Below, piece by piece: positions 25,020-32,768 of a DNA stretch of 64,000 bases (position 1 is the first letter of the stretch; each line of letters opens with the position of its first letter). The notes beneath the pieces are model-generated. The model did not search any database. It saw only the letters and a program-made list of their open reading frames with translations, and had not been told where the DNA came from. Source of the DNA: Mycolicibacterium rutilum (GTDB lineage: Bacteria; Actinomycetota; Actinomycetes; Mycobacteriales; Mycobacteriaceae). The DNA lies in contig NZ_LT629971.1 in assembly GCF_900108565.1 (NCBI RefSeq), forward strand, positions 2,170,001 to 2,234,000, read 5' to 3'. The translations under genes were made by a program, and so were the position numbers.

Positions 25020-25784
25020 ATGAGCGCTCGCCGGATGGCTCGGATGGTTGGTGTGACCGCTGCTTTCGGTGCGCTGCTGGGCGCACCGGTCCCGCTCGCC
25101 GCGGCGCAGCCGCCGCCCGCGTGCCCCGACGTGCAGGTGGTGTTCGCTCGCGGCACGGGTGAACCCGTCGGCGTCGGCGGGATCGGGCAGTCGTTCGTCG
25201 ACGCGGTCCGCGCGCAGGCCGCGCCGCGCTCGGTCGACGTGTACGCGGTGAACTATCCGGCCAGCAGCGACTTCAACAACCGCATCCAGTTCGCGCGGAC
25301 CGTCGTCGACGGCATCCGCGACGCGGCGGGCAAGGTCGAGTCGACGGCTACGGCGTGCCCGGACACCCGCATCGTGCTCGGCGGCTTTTCCCAGGGCGCG
25401 GCCGTCGCGGGCTTCACCACCGCGGCGGAGATTCCGCAGGAGATCCCCGCCGAGTACCGCGAGTTCATCCCGAACCCGATGCCGCCCGAGATCGCCGACC
25501 ACGTCGCCGCGGTCGTGCTGTTCGGCAAGCCCTCGCCGCAGTTTTTGCGGGACATCGGCGCACCGCCGATCGTCATCGGCCCGTCGTACACCGGCAAGAC
25601 CCTCGACCTGTGCGCCGAGGGCGACACGATCTGCAACGGCGCACCGGTCGGCGGCCCGAGCTTCGCGCACGCGTCCTACGGCTTCAACGGGATGACGAAC
25701 GAGGGCGCGGCCTACGCCGTCGGACGGTTGGCGCCGGCACCGGCGGACGCCGAACCGGCACCGGCGGCAGCGCCCGCTCGCTGA
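25020..25784 (+). CDS. cutinase-family secreted esterase (Culp-like)
   Basis: 254 residues. Signal peptide 1-29 (ending AAAQ). The cutinase triad is S124 (GGFSQGAA), D202 (GDTICNG) and H217 (FAHASYG); C35-C113 and C198-C205 are the two conserved disulfides. VFARGTGEP is the family's N-terminal mark. Mycobacterial cutinase-like proteins hydrolyse short- to medium-chain esters or phospholipids at the cell surface. A Pro/Ala-rich tail closes the protein. GAAGGAG precedes the ATG. A SigF-type promoter lies upstream. Confidence 0.93.
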   Translation: MSARRMARMVGVTAAFGALLGAPVPLAAAQPPPACPDVQVVFARGTGEPVGVGGIGQSFVDAVRAQAAPRSVDVYAVNYPASSDFNNRIQFARTVVDGIRDAAGKVESTATACPDTRIVLGGFSQGAAVAGFTTAAEIPQEIPAEYREFIPNPMPPEIADHVAAVVLFGKPSPQFLRDIGAPPIVIGPSYTGKTLDLCAEGDTICNGAPVGGPSFAHASYGFNGMTNEGAAYAVGRLAPAPADAEPAPAAAPAR

Positions 25785-25804
25785 ACCTTTAGTACGCTTC
25801 GGCG

Positions 25805-26344
25805 GTGAGCACGCCGAGGACACGTGCGCGCCGGGTGCGCGGCGGACTCGTCGGCGTCTCCTCTGCCGCGGTGAGCGCTGTGGCCCACATCGCCGCGGGC
25901 GGTGAGATGCCCGGCGGCACGTCGTTGGCGGTGGCGATCCTCGTGTGCGGCACGGTCGGCGCCGTGCTCGCGCGTATCACTCTCGATGACCGGCGTGCGC
26001 GAATCACCGCGGTGGTCGCTGCGCTGGGTCTCGCACAGGCCCTGGGCCACGTCGTGTTCCTGCTCGCCGGCGGGCATCACCACGCGGCGTTCGGGCTGAC
26101 ACCGGTGATGGTCGCGGCCCATGTCGGCGCCGCGGTGGTGCTCGGCGCGGGGATCGTCGCCGTCGAGCACCTCTATGTGGTGTGCGCGTCCGTGCTGCGC
26201 TGGCTACGGGTGTACGCGACGCTCGGCGTGCGGCCACGCGCGCGCACATCGCGTCGTTTCACGAAAGTTCTTGTCGCCCGGCCGGTCCTGATCTCGTCGG
26301 GGCTCGGTATGCGGGCTCCGCCGGTGAGGTTCGCGACGGCTTAG
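25805..26344 (+). CDS. small membrane protein at the head of the copper/DyP locus
   Basis: 179 residues from a GTG. Four hydrophobic helices: about 12-30, 36-55, 66-86 and 94-118. A GGHHHAAF loop lies between helices 3 and 4, which could hold a metal. A basic cytoplasmic tail follows (RPRARTSRRFTK). Family not recognised. Same strand as the PepSY, PCuAC and DyP genes, 126 bases before them with a strong hairpin between. Confidence 0.6.
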   Translation: MSTPRTRARRVRGGLVGVSSAAVSAVAHIAAGGEMPGGTSLAVAILVCGTVGAVLARITLDDRRARITAVVAALGLAQALGHVVFLLAGGHHHAAFGLTPVMVAAHVGAAVVLGAGIVAVEHLYVVCASVLRWLRVYATLGVRPRARTSRRFTKVLVARPVLISSGLGMRAPPVRFATA

Positions 26345-26361
26345 CCGTCGCTTCGAATGTC

Positions 26362-26378
26362 GCGGCCGTCCCGGCCGC
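26362..26378. terminator. GC hairpin between the membrane gene and the PepSY gene
   Basis: GCGGCCG (26362-26368), a three-base loop, CGGCCGC (26372-26378), with no U-tract. It lies 18 bases after the upstream stop and 93 before the next start. Partial terminator or leader structure. Confidence 0.45.
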
Positions 26379-26470
26379 CGATGGCCGCTGCGTGCGGCCC
26401 TTCGAGTCACCTCAATCTCCGGTGCGCCGAATGCTTTTCGCGCACCGCCGGCACGAAAGTCACCTCTGTC

Positions 26471-27817
26471 ATGACGACCATCCCTGAACAAACCCCTGTG
26501 CGGCAGCGACCACCCGGCGGGCTACGGCCGCTGCTGACGCGGCTGCACTTCTACGCCGGCGTCTTCGTCGGCCCGTTCATCCTGATCGCCGCCGTCACCG
26601 GTCTGCTGTACGCGGTGATCCCCCAGATCGACAGCGCCGTACACCGGCACGAACTCACGGTCGAGCACGTGGGCGGGCAGCGGCTGCCCCTCGCCGAGCA
26701 GCTGCGCGCGGCGCGTGCCGCTCATCCCGAGGGTGCGATCGAGAGCATCCGTCCGCCCGCCGCCGCTGACGACACCACCCGGATCCGGCTGGCCGTCGAC
26801 GATGTGCCGCCGGACTACGCGCGCACGGTGTTCGTCGACCCCTACACCGGTGAGGTGCGCGGTGCGCTCACCACCTACGGCGAATGGCTGCCGGTGCGGG
26901 CCTGGTTCGACGAACTGCATCGCAACCTGCATCTGGGCGCGCTCGGCCGGAACTACAGCGAGCTGGCGGCCAGCTGGCTGTGGGTGATCTCGCTGGCAGG
27001 TCTGGTGCTGTGGGTCCTGCATCGTCGCGACACCGGCAGGTTGCGCCGCATCGCCGCGCCGGACCGCGACTCGGGAGGGCGCCGTCGGACCCTGTCCTGG
27101 CATGGCGCGGTGGGGGTGTGGATCATCGTCGCGCTGCTGGGTCTGTCGGTCACCGGCATCACCTGGTCACGCTACGGCGGTGAGACGGTCAACCTGTTGC
27201 AGCAGCGGTTGAACACCACGGCGCCGGCGGTCGACACGGCACTGCCCCGGTCGGCGGGCTTTGACACGCCGGGCGGAGCGGACGTCGCGCTGCGGGCGGC
27301 GACCGATGCGGGCCTTGCCGGCCCGCTGTGGATGTATCCGCCGGCCGGTGCGGGACACGGCTGGGAGATCGCGGAGAACAAGCGGGACTGGCCGACGCGT
27401 TACGACGCGGTCGTCGTCGACCCGGCATCGGGAGCCGTCACCGACCGCGTCGACTTCGCCGACTGGCCGCTGCTGGCGAAGCTGACGAACTGGGCGATCG
27501 ACGCGCACATGGGAGTGTTGTTCGGGCTGCCGAACCAGATCCTGTTGGCGTTGACCGCCATTGGGTTGATCACGGTCGTGGTCCGTGGCTACACGATGTG
27601 GTGGCGACGGCGGCCGACGCGCGGGCGGGTGCTCGGGCGTCCGCCGCTGCGCGGCACACTGCGCCGCCTGCACCCGCTGGCTGCCGCCCTGCTGGTCGTG
27701 GCGGGGGTCGGCATCGGCTGGGCGCTGCCGCTGTTCGGGCTGACGCTGGCCGCGTTCGTGATCGTGGACGTCGTCGTCGGTGCGGTGAAGCGACGCAAGG
27801 AGACTGCCGATGCGTAG
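26471..27817 (+). CDS. PepSY-associated transmembrane protein
   Basis: 448 residues. A first helix FYAGVFVGPFILIAAVTGLLYAV (about 27-49) is followed by a large outside PepSY region, further helices near 170-190 and 215-235, and a C-terminal helix pair after 380. LHRNLHLGALG and WHGAVGVWI place histidines at helix ends, as in PepSY_TM proteins that reduce iron or move electrons across the membrane. The ATG at 26471 is chosen as the first that starts the conserved region. Its 3' end overlaps the PCuAC gene by eight bases. Confidence 0.85.
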   Translation: MTTIPEQTPVRQRPPGGLRPLLTRLHFYAGVFVGPFILIAAVTGLLYAVIPQIDSAVHRHELTVEHVGGQRLPLAEQLRAARAAHPEGAIESIRPPAAADDTTRIRLAVDDVPPDYARTVFVDPYTGEVRGALTTYGEWLPVRAWFDELHRNLHLGALGRNYSELAASWLWVISLAGLVLWVLHRRDTGRLRRIAAPDRDSGGRRRTLSWHGAVGVWIIVALLGLSVTGITWSRYGGETVNLLQQRLNTTAPAVDTALPRSAGFDTPGGADVALRAATDAGLAGPLWMYPPAGAGHGWEIAENKRDWPTRYDAVVVDPASGAVTDRVDFADWPLLAKLTNWAIDAHMGVLFGLPNQILLALTAIGLITVVVRGYTMWWRRRPTRGRVLGRPPLRGTLRRLHPLAAALLVVAGVGIGWALPLFGLTLAAFVIVDVVVGAVKRRKETADA

Positions 27818-28307
27818 CGGACGACTCCTGGCCGCGGCGGCCGTCTGCGTGCTTCTGGCCGGCGGCTGCACGAGCCCCGAACAGGGTCACGACGAAGCGC
27901 TCGTCACCGTCGAGGATGCGTGGGCGACGGCGGCGGAAACCGGCATGGCCGCGGTGTTCGGCACCCTGACCAACGCCGGACAGCGCGACGCCGTCCTGGT
28001 GTCCGGCGACTCCACGGACGCCGCGCGCGTCGAGATCCACGAAGTGGTGTCGGACACCGACGGCGCGAAAACCATGCGGCCGAAGCCCGGCGGGCTGACG
28101 ATCCCGGCCGGCGGCACACACGCACTCGTGCCCGGCGGCGATCACCTGATGCTGATGGACTTGAAGCATCCCTTGACACCGGGCTCCGACGTGACCGTGA
28201 CGGTCGCCTTCGAAGACGGTTCCACGTTGCCGGTCACCGCGCAGGTCCGTGACTTCGCCGGCGCCTCGGAGCCGTACCAGGGCGCGCCTTCCCATGACCA
28301 TGGGTGA
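27810..28307 (+). CDS. copper chaperone PCuAC lipoprotein
   Basis: 165 residues. Lipobox LAGGC at about 21-25 predicts a lipid-anchored exported protein. The copper motif H-x11-M-x22-H-x-M is visible from IHEVV through GDHLMLM, close to the family pattern H-x10-M-x21-H-x-M. A His-rich end (SHDHG) may add a site. PCuAC proteins carry Cu(I) to the CuA or CuB centre of cytochrome oxidase. The start overlaps the PepSY gene and the end overlaps the DyP gene, so all three are co-translated. Confidence 0.9.
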   Translation: MRSGRLLAAAAVCVLLAGGCTSPEQGHDEALVTVEDAWATAAETGMAAVFGTLTNAGQRDAVLVSGDSTDAARVEIHEVVSDTDGAKTMRPKPGGLTIPAGGTHALVPGGDHLMLMDLKHPLTPGSDVTVTVAFEDGSTLPVTAQVRDFAGASEPYQGAPSHDHG

Positions 28308-29490
28308 ACCGCAAGGACTCAGTCGGCGACGCCTGCTCACCGGAGGCGCCGCGGCGGTGGCGGCAGGCGCGACCCTGACGACGTGCAGTTCAGTCGACAA
28401 GGCGACGGCCGCACGGGATTTCGGTACTGAAACCGAACCCGTGCACGGGGCGCACCAGGCCGGGGTGGCGACACCGCCGCAAACCCATGCGGTGTTCGTG
28501 GCGCTGGATCTGCTCCCGCAACAAGGTCGCGGGCCGCGCGAAACCCTCGAAGCGGTCCTGCGGCTGTGGAGTTCGGACATCGCCCGGCTGGCCGAGGGCA
28601 GACCGGCGCTGGCGGACACCGAACCCGAACTCGCACACCTGCCCGCACGCCTGACGGTGACGGTCGGGCTCGGTCCGAGCGTGTTCGACCGGGTCGGCCT
28701 CGCACACAGGCGACCCCGCTCGGTCACGGAGGTGCCAGGCTTCTCCACGGACCGGCTGCAGCCGCGGTGGTGCGGCGGCGACCTGCTCCTGCAGATCTGT
28801 GCCGACGACCTGGTCACCGTCGCGCATGCGAGTCGCGTGCTGCTCAAGAACGTGCGGGCGGTGACCCGACAACGCTGGCGGCAGAACGGTTTTCGACATG
28901 CGCACGGTGCGGGTGGTTCGATGCGCAACCTCATGGGGCAGGTCGACGGCACCGCCACCATCGCCGACGCCGCCGGGTTCGACCGGCTCGTCTGGGACGA
29001 CGGATCCGATCAGCCGTGGTTCGCAGGAGGCACCGTGATGGTGGTGCGGCGGATCCGCGCGGAGATGGACACCTGGGATGAACTCGACCGGCAGTCGAAA
29101 GAGCTCGCGGTCGGACGTCGACTGGACTCGGGTGCACCGTTGACCGGGGACCTGGAAACCGACCAGCCCGACTTCGCGGCGAGTAGGAACGGTATCCCGG
29201 TGATCCCGCCCAACTCCCATATCGCGTTGGCCCGCCCCCGCCGTGCCGACGAGCAGTTCCTGCGCAGGCCCTACAACTTCGACGACGCCCCGCCCGCGGG
29301 GCACATCACGGACAGCGGCCTGATCTTCGCGACATATCAACGGGATCCGGCACGTCAGTTCGTGCCGGTCCAGCGGCGGCTGGCGCAATCCGATGCGCTC
29401 AACGAGTGGATCACCACGGTCGGCTCGGCGACATTCGCCATCCTGCCGGGGTTCCGGCCGGGGGAGCACCTGGGCCAGGCGCTGCTGTGA
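28294..29490 (+). CDS. Tat-exported DyP-type heme peroxidase
   Basis: 398 residues from the ATG at 28294 (another ATG two codons on). SRRRLLTGG is a Tat signal and a possible lipobox-like TTCSS follows. The DyP motif GQVDG (GxxDG) carries the catalytic Asp; the heme-ligand His is probably in NSHIALARP, and RRPYNFDD carries the distal/proximal Arg. DyP enzymes oxidise bulky dyes, or in the Streptomyces DtpA case take part in copper delivery to radical copper oxidases. The overlap with PCuAC mirrors that arrangement. Confidence 0.92.
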   Translation: MTMGEPQGLSRRRLLTGGAAAVAAGATLTTCSSVDKATAARDFGTETEPVHGAHQAGVATPPQTHAVFVALDLLPQQGRGPRETLEAVLRLWSSDIARLAEGRPALADTEPELAHLPARLTVTVGLGPSVFDRVGLAHRRPRSVTEVPGFSTDRLQPRWCGGDLLLQICADDLVTVAHASRVLLKNVRAVTRQRWRQNGFRHAHGAGGSMRNLMGQVDGTATIADAAGFDRLVWDDGSDQPWFAGGTVMVVRRIRAEMDTWDELDRQSKELAVGRRLDSGAPLTGDLETDQPDFAASRNGIPVIPPNSHIALARPRRADEQFLRRPYNFDDAPPAGHITDSGLIFATYQRDPARQFVPVQRRLAQSDALNEWITTVGSATFAILPGFRPGEHLGQALL

Positions 29491-29497
29491 CCGTCGG

Positions 29498-29914
29498 TCA
29501 GAACGGGCTGCTGTTCTGCTGCCAGCGCGCCTCTTCGGGCCGCGGGCCGAAGCGCCGGATGTAGTCCTCGTGCATCGCCGCATCCTTCTGCCGCTTGATC
29601 TCGTCGACCATGTTCTGGTCGAGGCCGTGCTGGGCCAGCCGGTGCCTGCGCCACACCTTGTTCAGTGCCAGGGCCATCAGGATCGCCCAGATGTAAATGG
29701 GCGCGGTCATTTCCAGGTGGACGTAGAAGGAGGCGGGGAGTAACCAGAACGGCGCGAGGATCAGCAGCGGTGGGATCGCCATGCGGATCATGTGCCGGCG
29801 CACGGCGCCCGGCCCGGCGAGGTCGCGGGCCACCCAGTCGCGCATCGAGTCGGGCAGGCGGCGTCCGTACGAATAGCCGATGTACTGAATGAGGTTGGGG
29901 CGCGCGTCAGCCAC
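29498..29914 (-). CDS. DUF5313-type membrane protein
   Basis: 138 residues. YGRRLPDSMRDWV (about 16-28) is the recognisable family stretch; two hydrophobic helices follow (about 45-62 and 70-85), then a charged C-terminal region with QRKDAAMHEDYIRRFG. Found widely in mycobacteria, function unknown. The start overlaps the end of the MarR gene by eight bases, so the two are one operon. Confidence 0.72.
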   Translation of the reverse strand: MADARPNLIQYIGYSYGRRLPDSMRDWVARDLAGPGAVRRHMIRMAIPPLLILAPFWLLPASFYVHLEMTAPIYIWAILMALALNKVWRRHRLAQHGLDQNMVDEIKRQKDAAMHEDYIRRFGPRPEEARWQQNSSPF

Positions 29915-30419
29915 GTTGCTCCTTGTCGTTGTCGAGTGCGCCCGCGGCGCGGGCGGCGGTGTTCACGCGCGTCAGCGCGTTGCGAAGACGTTCCAGTTCG
30001 TCGAGGTCGACGCCGAGGCGGCGCACGACGGTCGGCGGGATCTCGAGTGCCCGCTGGCGCAGCTGCACACCGGCGTCGGTGAGCCGCACGTCGGTGGCGC
30101 GCTCGTCGTCGGCACGACGGGTGCGGGTGATCAATCCCAGCGACTCCAGTCGCTTGAGCATCGGCGAGAGCGTCGCCGAGTCCAACTGCAGGGCGGCGGC
30201 GATGTCCTTGACCGACAGCGGCGCCGTCTCGGCCCCGGCGGCGGACTTCTCGTGATCCCACAGCGCGAGCATCACCAGGTACTGCGGATGGGTGAGGCCC
30301 AACGGCTCGAGCAGAGGCCGGTAGACCGCCAGCACCGCCCGGTTGGTGACCGCCAACGCGAAACAGACCTGCTGTTCGAGCGCCAGGGGATCGATCTCGG
30401 TGTCGGCGGTGGTGGTCAC
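29907..30419 (-). CDS. MarR/OhrR-family transcriptional regulator
   Basis: 170 residues. The winged helix is VKDIAAALQLDSATLSPMLKRLE with the wing RADDERATDVRLT. The N-terminal LEQQVCFALAVTNRA places a Cys where OhrR has its peroxide-sensing Cys, and GLTHPQYLVMLALW is typical of OhrR. An organic-peroxide or thiol-stress sensor is therefore likely, although no ohr gene is adjacent; the DyP operon next door is a possible target. GTG start. The short 30420-30513 gap contains AT-rich repeats (ATAGTGG and ATAGTTAGTG) that may be its operator. Confidence 0.85.
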   Translation of the reverse strand: MTTTADTEIDPLALEQQVCFALAVTNRAVLAVYRPLLEPLGLTHPQYLVMLALWDHEKSAAGAETAPLSVKDIAAALQLDSATLSPMLKRLESLGLITRTRRADDERATDVRLTDAGVQLRQRALEIPPTVVRRLGVDLDELERLRNALTRVNTAARAAGALDNDKEQRG

Positions 30420-30513
30420 AAAACCATAGTGGACGAATAGTTAGTGCCCTAGCAATGTCGATCCGGTCACAGCGGCGTGTTTCGGCGCGGCGCAGGCCGG
30501 TGACACCGTCGGT

Positions 30514-30669
30514 ATGGCAGCAGAGAATGACCCGCCCGCGGTTCCCAAGGACGCGACCAAGGTGACCGAGGAGCAACGCGAACTGCAGGACGAGCTCGAC
30601 CATCGCAACGACGACCCCGAGGCGCCGGGCGGGCACCAGGACCGCCACGACGTCGCCGACGAGACTTGA
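30514..30669 (+). CDS. 51-residue acidic hydrophilic protein
   Basis: ATG 30514 to TGA 30669. The product is strongly acidic and polar, opening MAAENDPPAVPKD, with a charged helical middle EEQRELQDELDHRNDD and an end HDVADET. No hydrophobic segment. Codon third positions are strongly G/C-rich, as in neighbouring genes, while the opposite frames here are shadows. Head-to-head with the MarR gene and tail-to-tail with the RsbP-like gene. Function unknown; disordered small proteins of this type are common in mycobacteria. Confidence 0.6.
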   Translation: MAAENDPPAVPKDATKVTEEQRELQDELDHRNDDPEAPGGHQDRHDVADET

Positions 30670-30672
30670 CGA

Positions 30673-31833
30673 TCAGCCCGGCGCGGGCACTCCCAGTGCG
30701 AGCACCGCGGCATCGTCTTTGACGCCGGCGCCGAAGCTGGTCAACAGGTCGCGGATGGCGTCGACGATCTGCTGTGCGGTGGCGGGCGCGTGCGATCGGA
30801 CGAATCGCAGCAGCGCGCCCTCGTCGTTGTAGCGGCGCCGGCCCGTTCCGGTGCTGGCCTCGGTCAGACCGTCGGTGTAGAAGACCATGGTGTCGCCGGG
30901 TGCCAGGTGGAACCGGTGCGCGACGAAGTGCGGATCGTTCGTGACGCCGACGGCTTGCCCGCCGACGGTGTCGGCGTAATAGGCCGTTCCGTCTGCCGCG
31001 ATCAGCAGCGGCGGCGGGTGTCCGCCGCTGGCCAGCGCGACGTCGAACCCGTCGCCGCGGGAGGTGACGTGCCCGTCGATCACGGTGCACAGCCGGTTCG
31101 ACCGGATGTCGACGTCCTGCATGAGCACCGAGTTGAGCACCTCCAGCGCCTTGACCGGATCGTGGTCGGCCACGGCGGCCGAGCGCAGGACGTAACGCGT
31201 CAGGCCGGTGACGACGGCCGCGTCGACGCCCTTGCCCGCGACGTCGCCGAGGAAGAACCCCCATGTGGACCGGGTCAGCGGGAACAGGTCATAGAAGTCA
31301 CCGCCCACGTCGTCGTCCGAAGCGGTGTGGTAGTGGGCGGCGGCGTCGAGGCCGGCCGGCGGGGACAGGAGCGGCGGAAGCAGTGAGCGGCGCAGGGTTT
31401 CGGCGAAGGCCTGCACCCTGCTGCGTTCGGTGTCGGCTTTCTGCCGCTGCGCCAACAACTCTCGTTCGTAGCTTCGGCGGTCGCCGGCGTCGACCGCGGT
31501 GAGCCGCAACAGCTCGGCCCGCCCGTCGGCGTCGGTCTTCACGTTCGCGGTGAGAAAGATCGGCAGCCGGGAGCCGTCGGCCGCCGCGAAATCGACCGTG
31601 ACGCCGTCGAGTTTGCCGCTCATCCGCAGCATCGGGCGGAAGTGGGTGTCGAAGTGGATCCGGCCGCCGACGGTGAGCAGGTCGGTGATCAGCTTGCCGC
31701 GCAGGGCATCTGGACCGTATCCGAGCCACCGGCTCAGCGTGGCGTTGACCCGCAGGATCCGCCCGTTCGGCTCGGCGATCGCGTGACCGCAGGGCGCGTG
31801 CTCCCAGTGGTCTTCGACGTCGATCTCGGTCAT
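30673..31833 (-). CDS. PAS-PP2C phosphatase, RsbP-like
   Basis: 386 residues. Residues 1-115 form a PAS domain (GRILRVNATLSRWLGY), 118-150 a coiled coil (RSYERELLAQRQKADTERS), and 150-386 a SpoIIE/PP2C phosphatase with metal residues in VGGDFYD, GDVAGKG and KDDAAVLAL. This is the layout of B. subtilis RsbP, which dephosphorylates an anti-anti-sigma factor under energy stress. The start overlaps the RsbQ-like gene by four bases (ATGA). No anti-anti-sigma or anti-sigma gene is in the window. Confidence 0.88.
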   Translation of the reverse strand: MTEIDVEDHWEHAPCGHAIAEPNGRILRVNATLSRWLGYGPDALRGKLITDLLTVGGRIHFDTHFRPMLRMSGKLDGVTVDFAAADGSRLPIFLTANVKTDADGRAELLRLTAVDAGDRRSYERELLAQRQKADTERSRVQAFAETLRRSLLPPLLSPPAGLDAAAHYHTASDDDVGGDFYDLFPLTRSTWGFFLGDVAGKGVDAAVVTGLTRYVLRSAAVADHDPVKALEVLNSVLMQDVDIRSNRLCTVIDGHVTSRGDGFDVALASGGHPPPLLIAADGTAYYADTVGGQAVGVTNDPHFVAHRFHLAPGDTMVFYTDGLTEASTGTGRRRYNDEGALLRFVRSHAPATAQQIVDAIRDLLTSFGAGVKDDAAVLALGVPAPG

Positions 31834-32630
31834 GCCGGCGCGGCGAACTCCGCGATCGCCTCGGCGGTGACATCCGGATCGCTGACGTGCGGGCAGTGTC
31901 CGGTCGCGTTGAGCGTGACGAGTCGGCTGTCAGGCACGTGGGTGTGCACATACCGTCCGACGCTGCGCGGAGCTATTGCGTCCTCGGTGCAGTCGACGAT
32001 CAGGGTCGGCACCGGTATGCGTGGCAGGTCGGCGCGGTTGTCGGACAGGAACGTCGCGCGGGCGAACGCCCGGGCGCGGTCGGGATCGGTGCGGCAGAAC
32101 GAGGCTTCCAGTTCGTCGCTCAATTCGGGCCGCTCGGGGTGTCCCATGATCACCGGCGCCATCGCCTGCGACCAGCCGAGGTAGTTGAGGTCCATCGACT
32201 CCAGCAGTTCGTCGATGTCCTCGCGGGAGAACCCGCCGTGGTAGTCGGCATCGTCGACGTAGCGCGGCGACGGTGTGACCATCACCAGCTTCGCGAACCG
32301 GGCCGGCTCCCTGATCGTCGCGAGCGCGCCGATCATCGACGCCACCGAGTGGCCGACGAACACGACGTCCGTGAGATCGAGTTCGCGCACGATGTCGACG
32401 ATGTCGTCGGCGTAGCCGTCGAGCGTGGCGTACTTCGCGTCGTCCCAGGCTTGAGGATCGGAGGCGCCGGAGCCGACATGATCCATCAGCACGATGCGAA
32501 ACGTCGGCGTCAGGCGGTCCACGATCAGCCGCCACAGGTTCTGGTCACAACCGAACCCGTGGGCCAGCAGCAGGAGCGGTCCCCCTTCTCGGCCAACGAT
32601 CTTGATGTTGTTCCGAGCGCACACGTCCAT
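31830..32630 (-). CDS. alpha/beta hydrolase, RsbQ-like
   Basis: 266 residues (RsbQ of B. subtilis is 269). Triad S95 (VGHSVAS), D217 (CTEDAIA) and H245 (ATGHCPH) sits at nearly the same positions as S96/D219/H247 of RsbQ. GFGCDQNLW, HVGSGASD, YATLDGYADDI and GHCPHVSDPD are shared with it from memory of the sequence. RsbQ is needed for RsbP activity, probably by making or presenting a small ligand for its PAS domain. It is upstream of and coupled to the RsbP-like gene, and divergent from the sigma gene. Confidence 0.88.
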   Translation of the reverse strand: MDVCARNNIKIVGREGGPLLLLAHGFGCDQNLWRLIVDRLTPTFRIVLMDHVGSGASDPQAWDDAKYATLDGYADDIVDIVRELDLTDVVFVGHSVASMIGALATIREPARFAKLVMVTPSPRYVDDADYHGGFSREDIDELLESMDLNYLGWSQAMAPVIMGHPERPELSDELEASFCRTDPDRARAFARATFLSDNRADLPRIPVPTLIVDCTEDAIAPRSVGRYVHTHVPDSRLVTLNATGHCPHVSDPDVTAEAIAEFAAPA

Positions 32631-32677
32631 GTCAGCAGCTTAAATGGCGCGCCGCGCACCGTTGCCGGCCGCGGGTT

Positions 32678-32704
32678 TGTTTTGCCTGGTCAGCCGGTGG
32701 GTAT
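32678..32704 (+). promoter_or_regulatory. SigF-type promoter before the sigma gene
   Basis: TGTTT (32678-32682), 16-base spacer, GGGTAT (32699-32704). It fits the SigF consensus GGTTT-N15-17-GGGTAT at ten of eleven positions. The -10 overlaps an in-frame ATG at 32703, which argues that translation starts later. Self-activation is the implied circuit. Confidence 0.5.
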
Positions 32705-32768
32705 GCAAGGCGGACAGGTTCAGATCCGTGAGCCCGCCAATTTCCCCTCGAGCGGAACGGACGTACCC

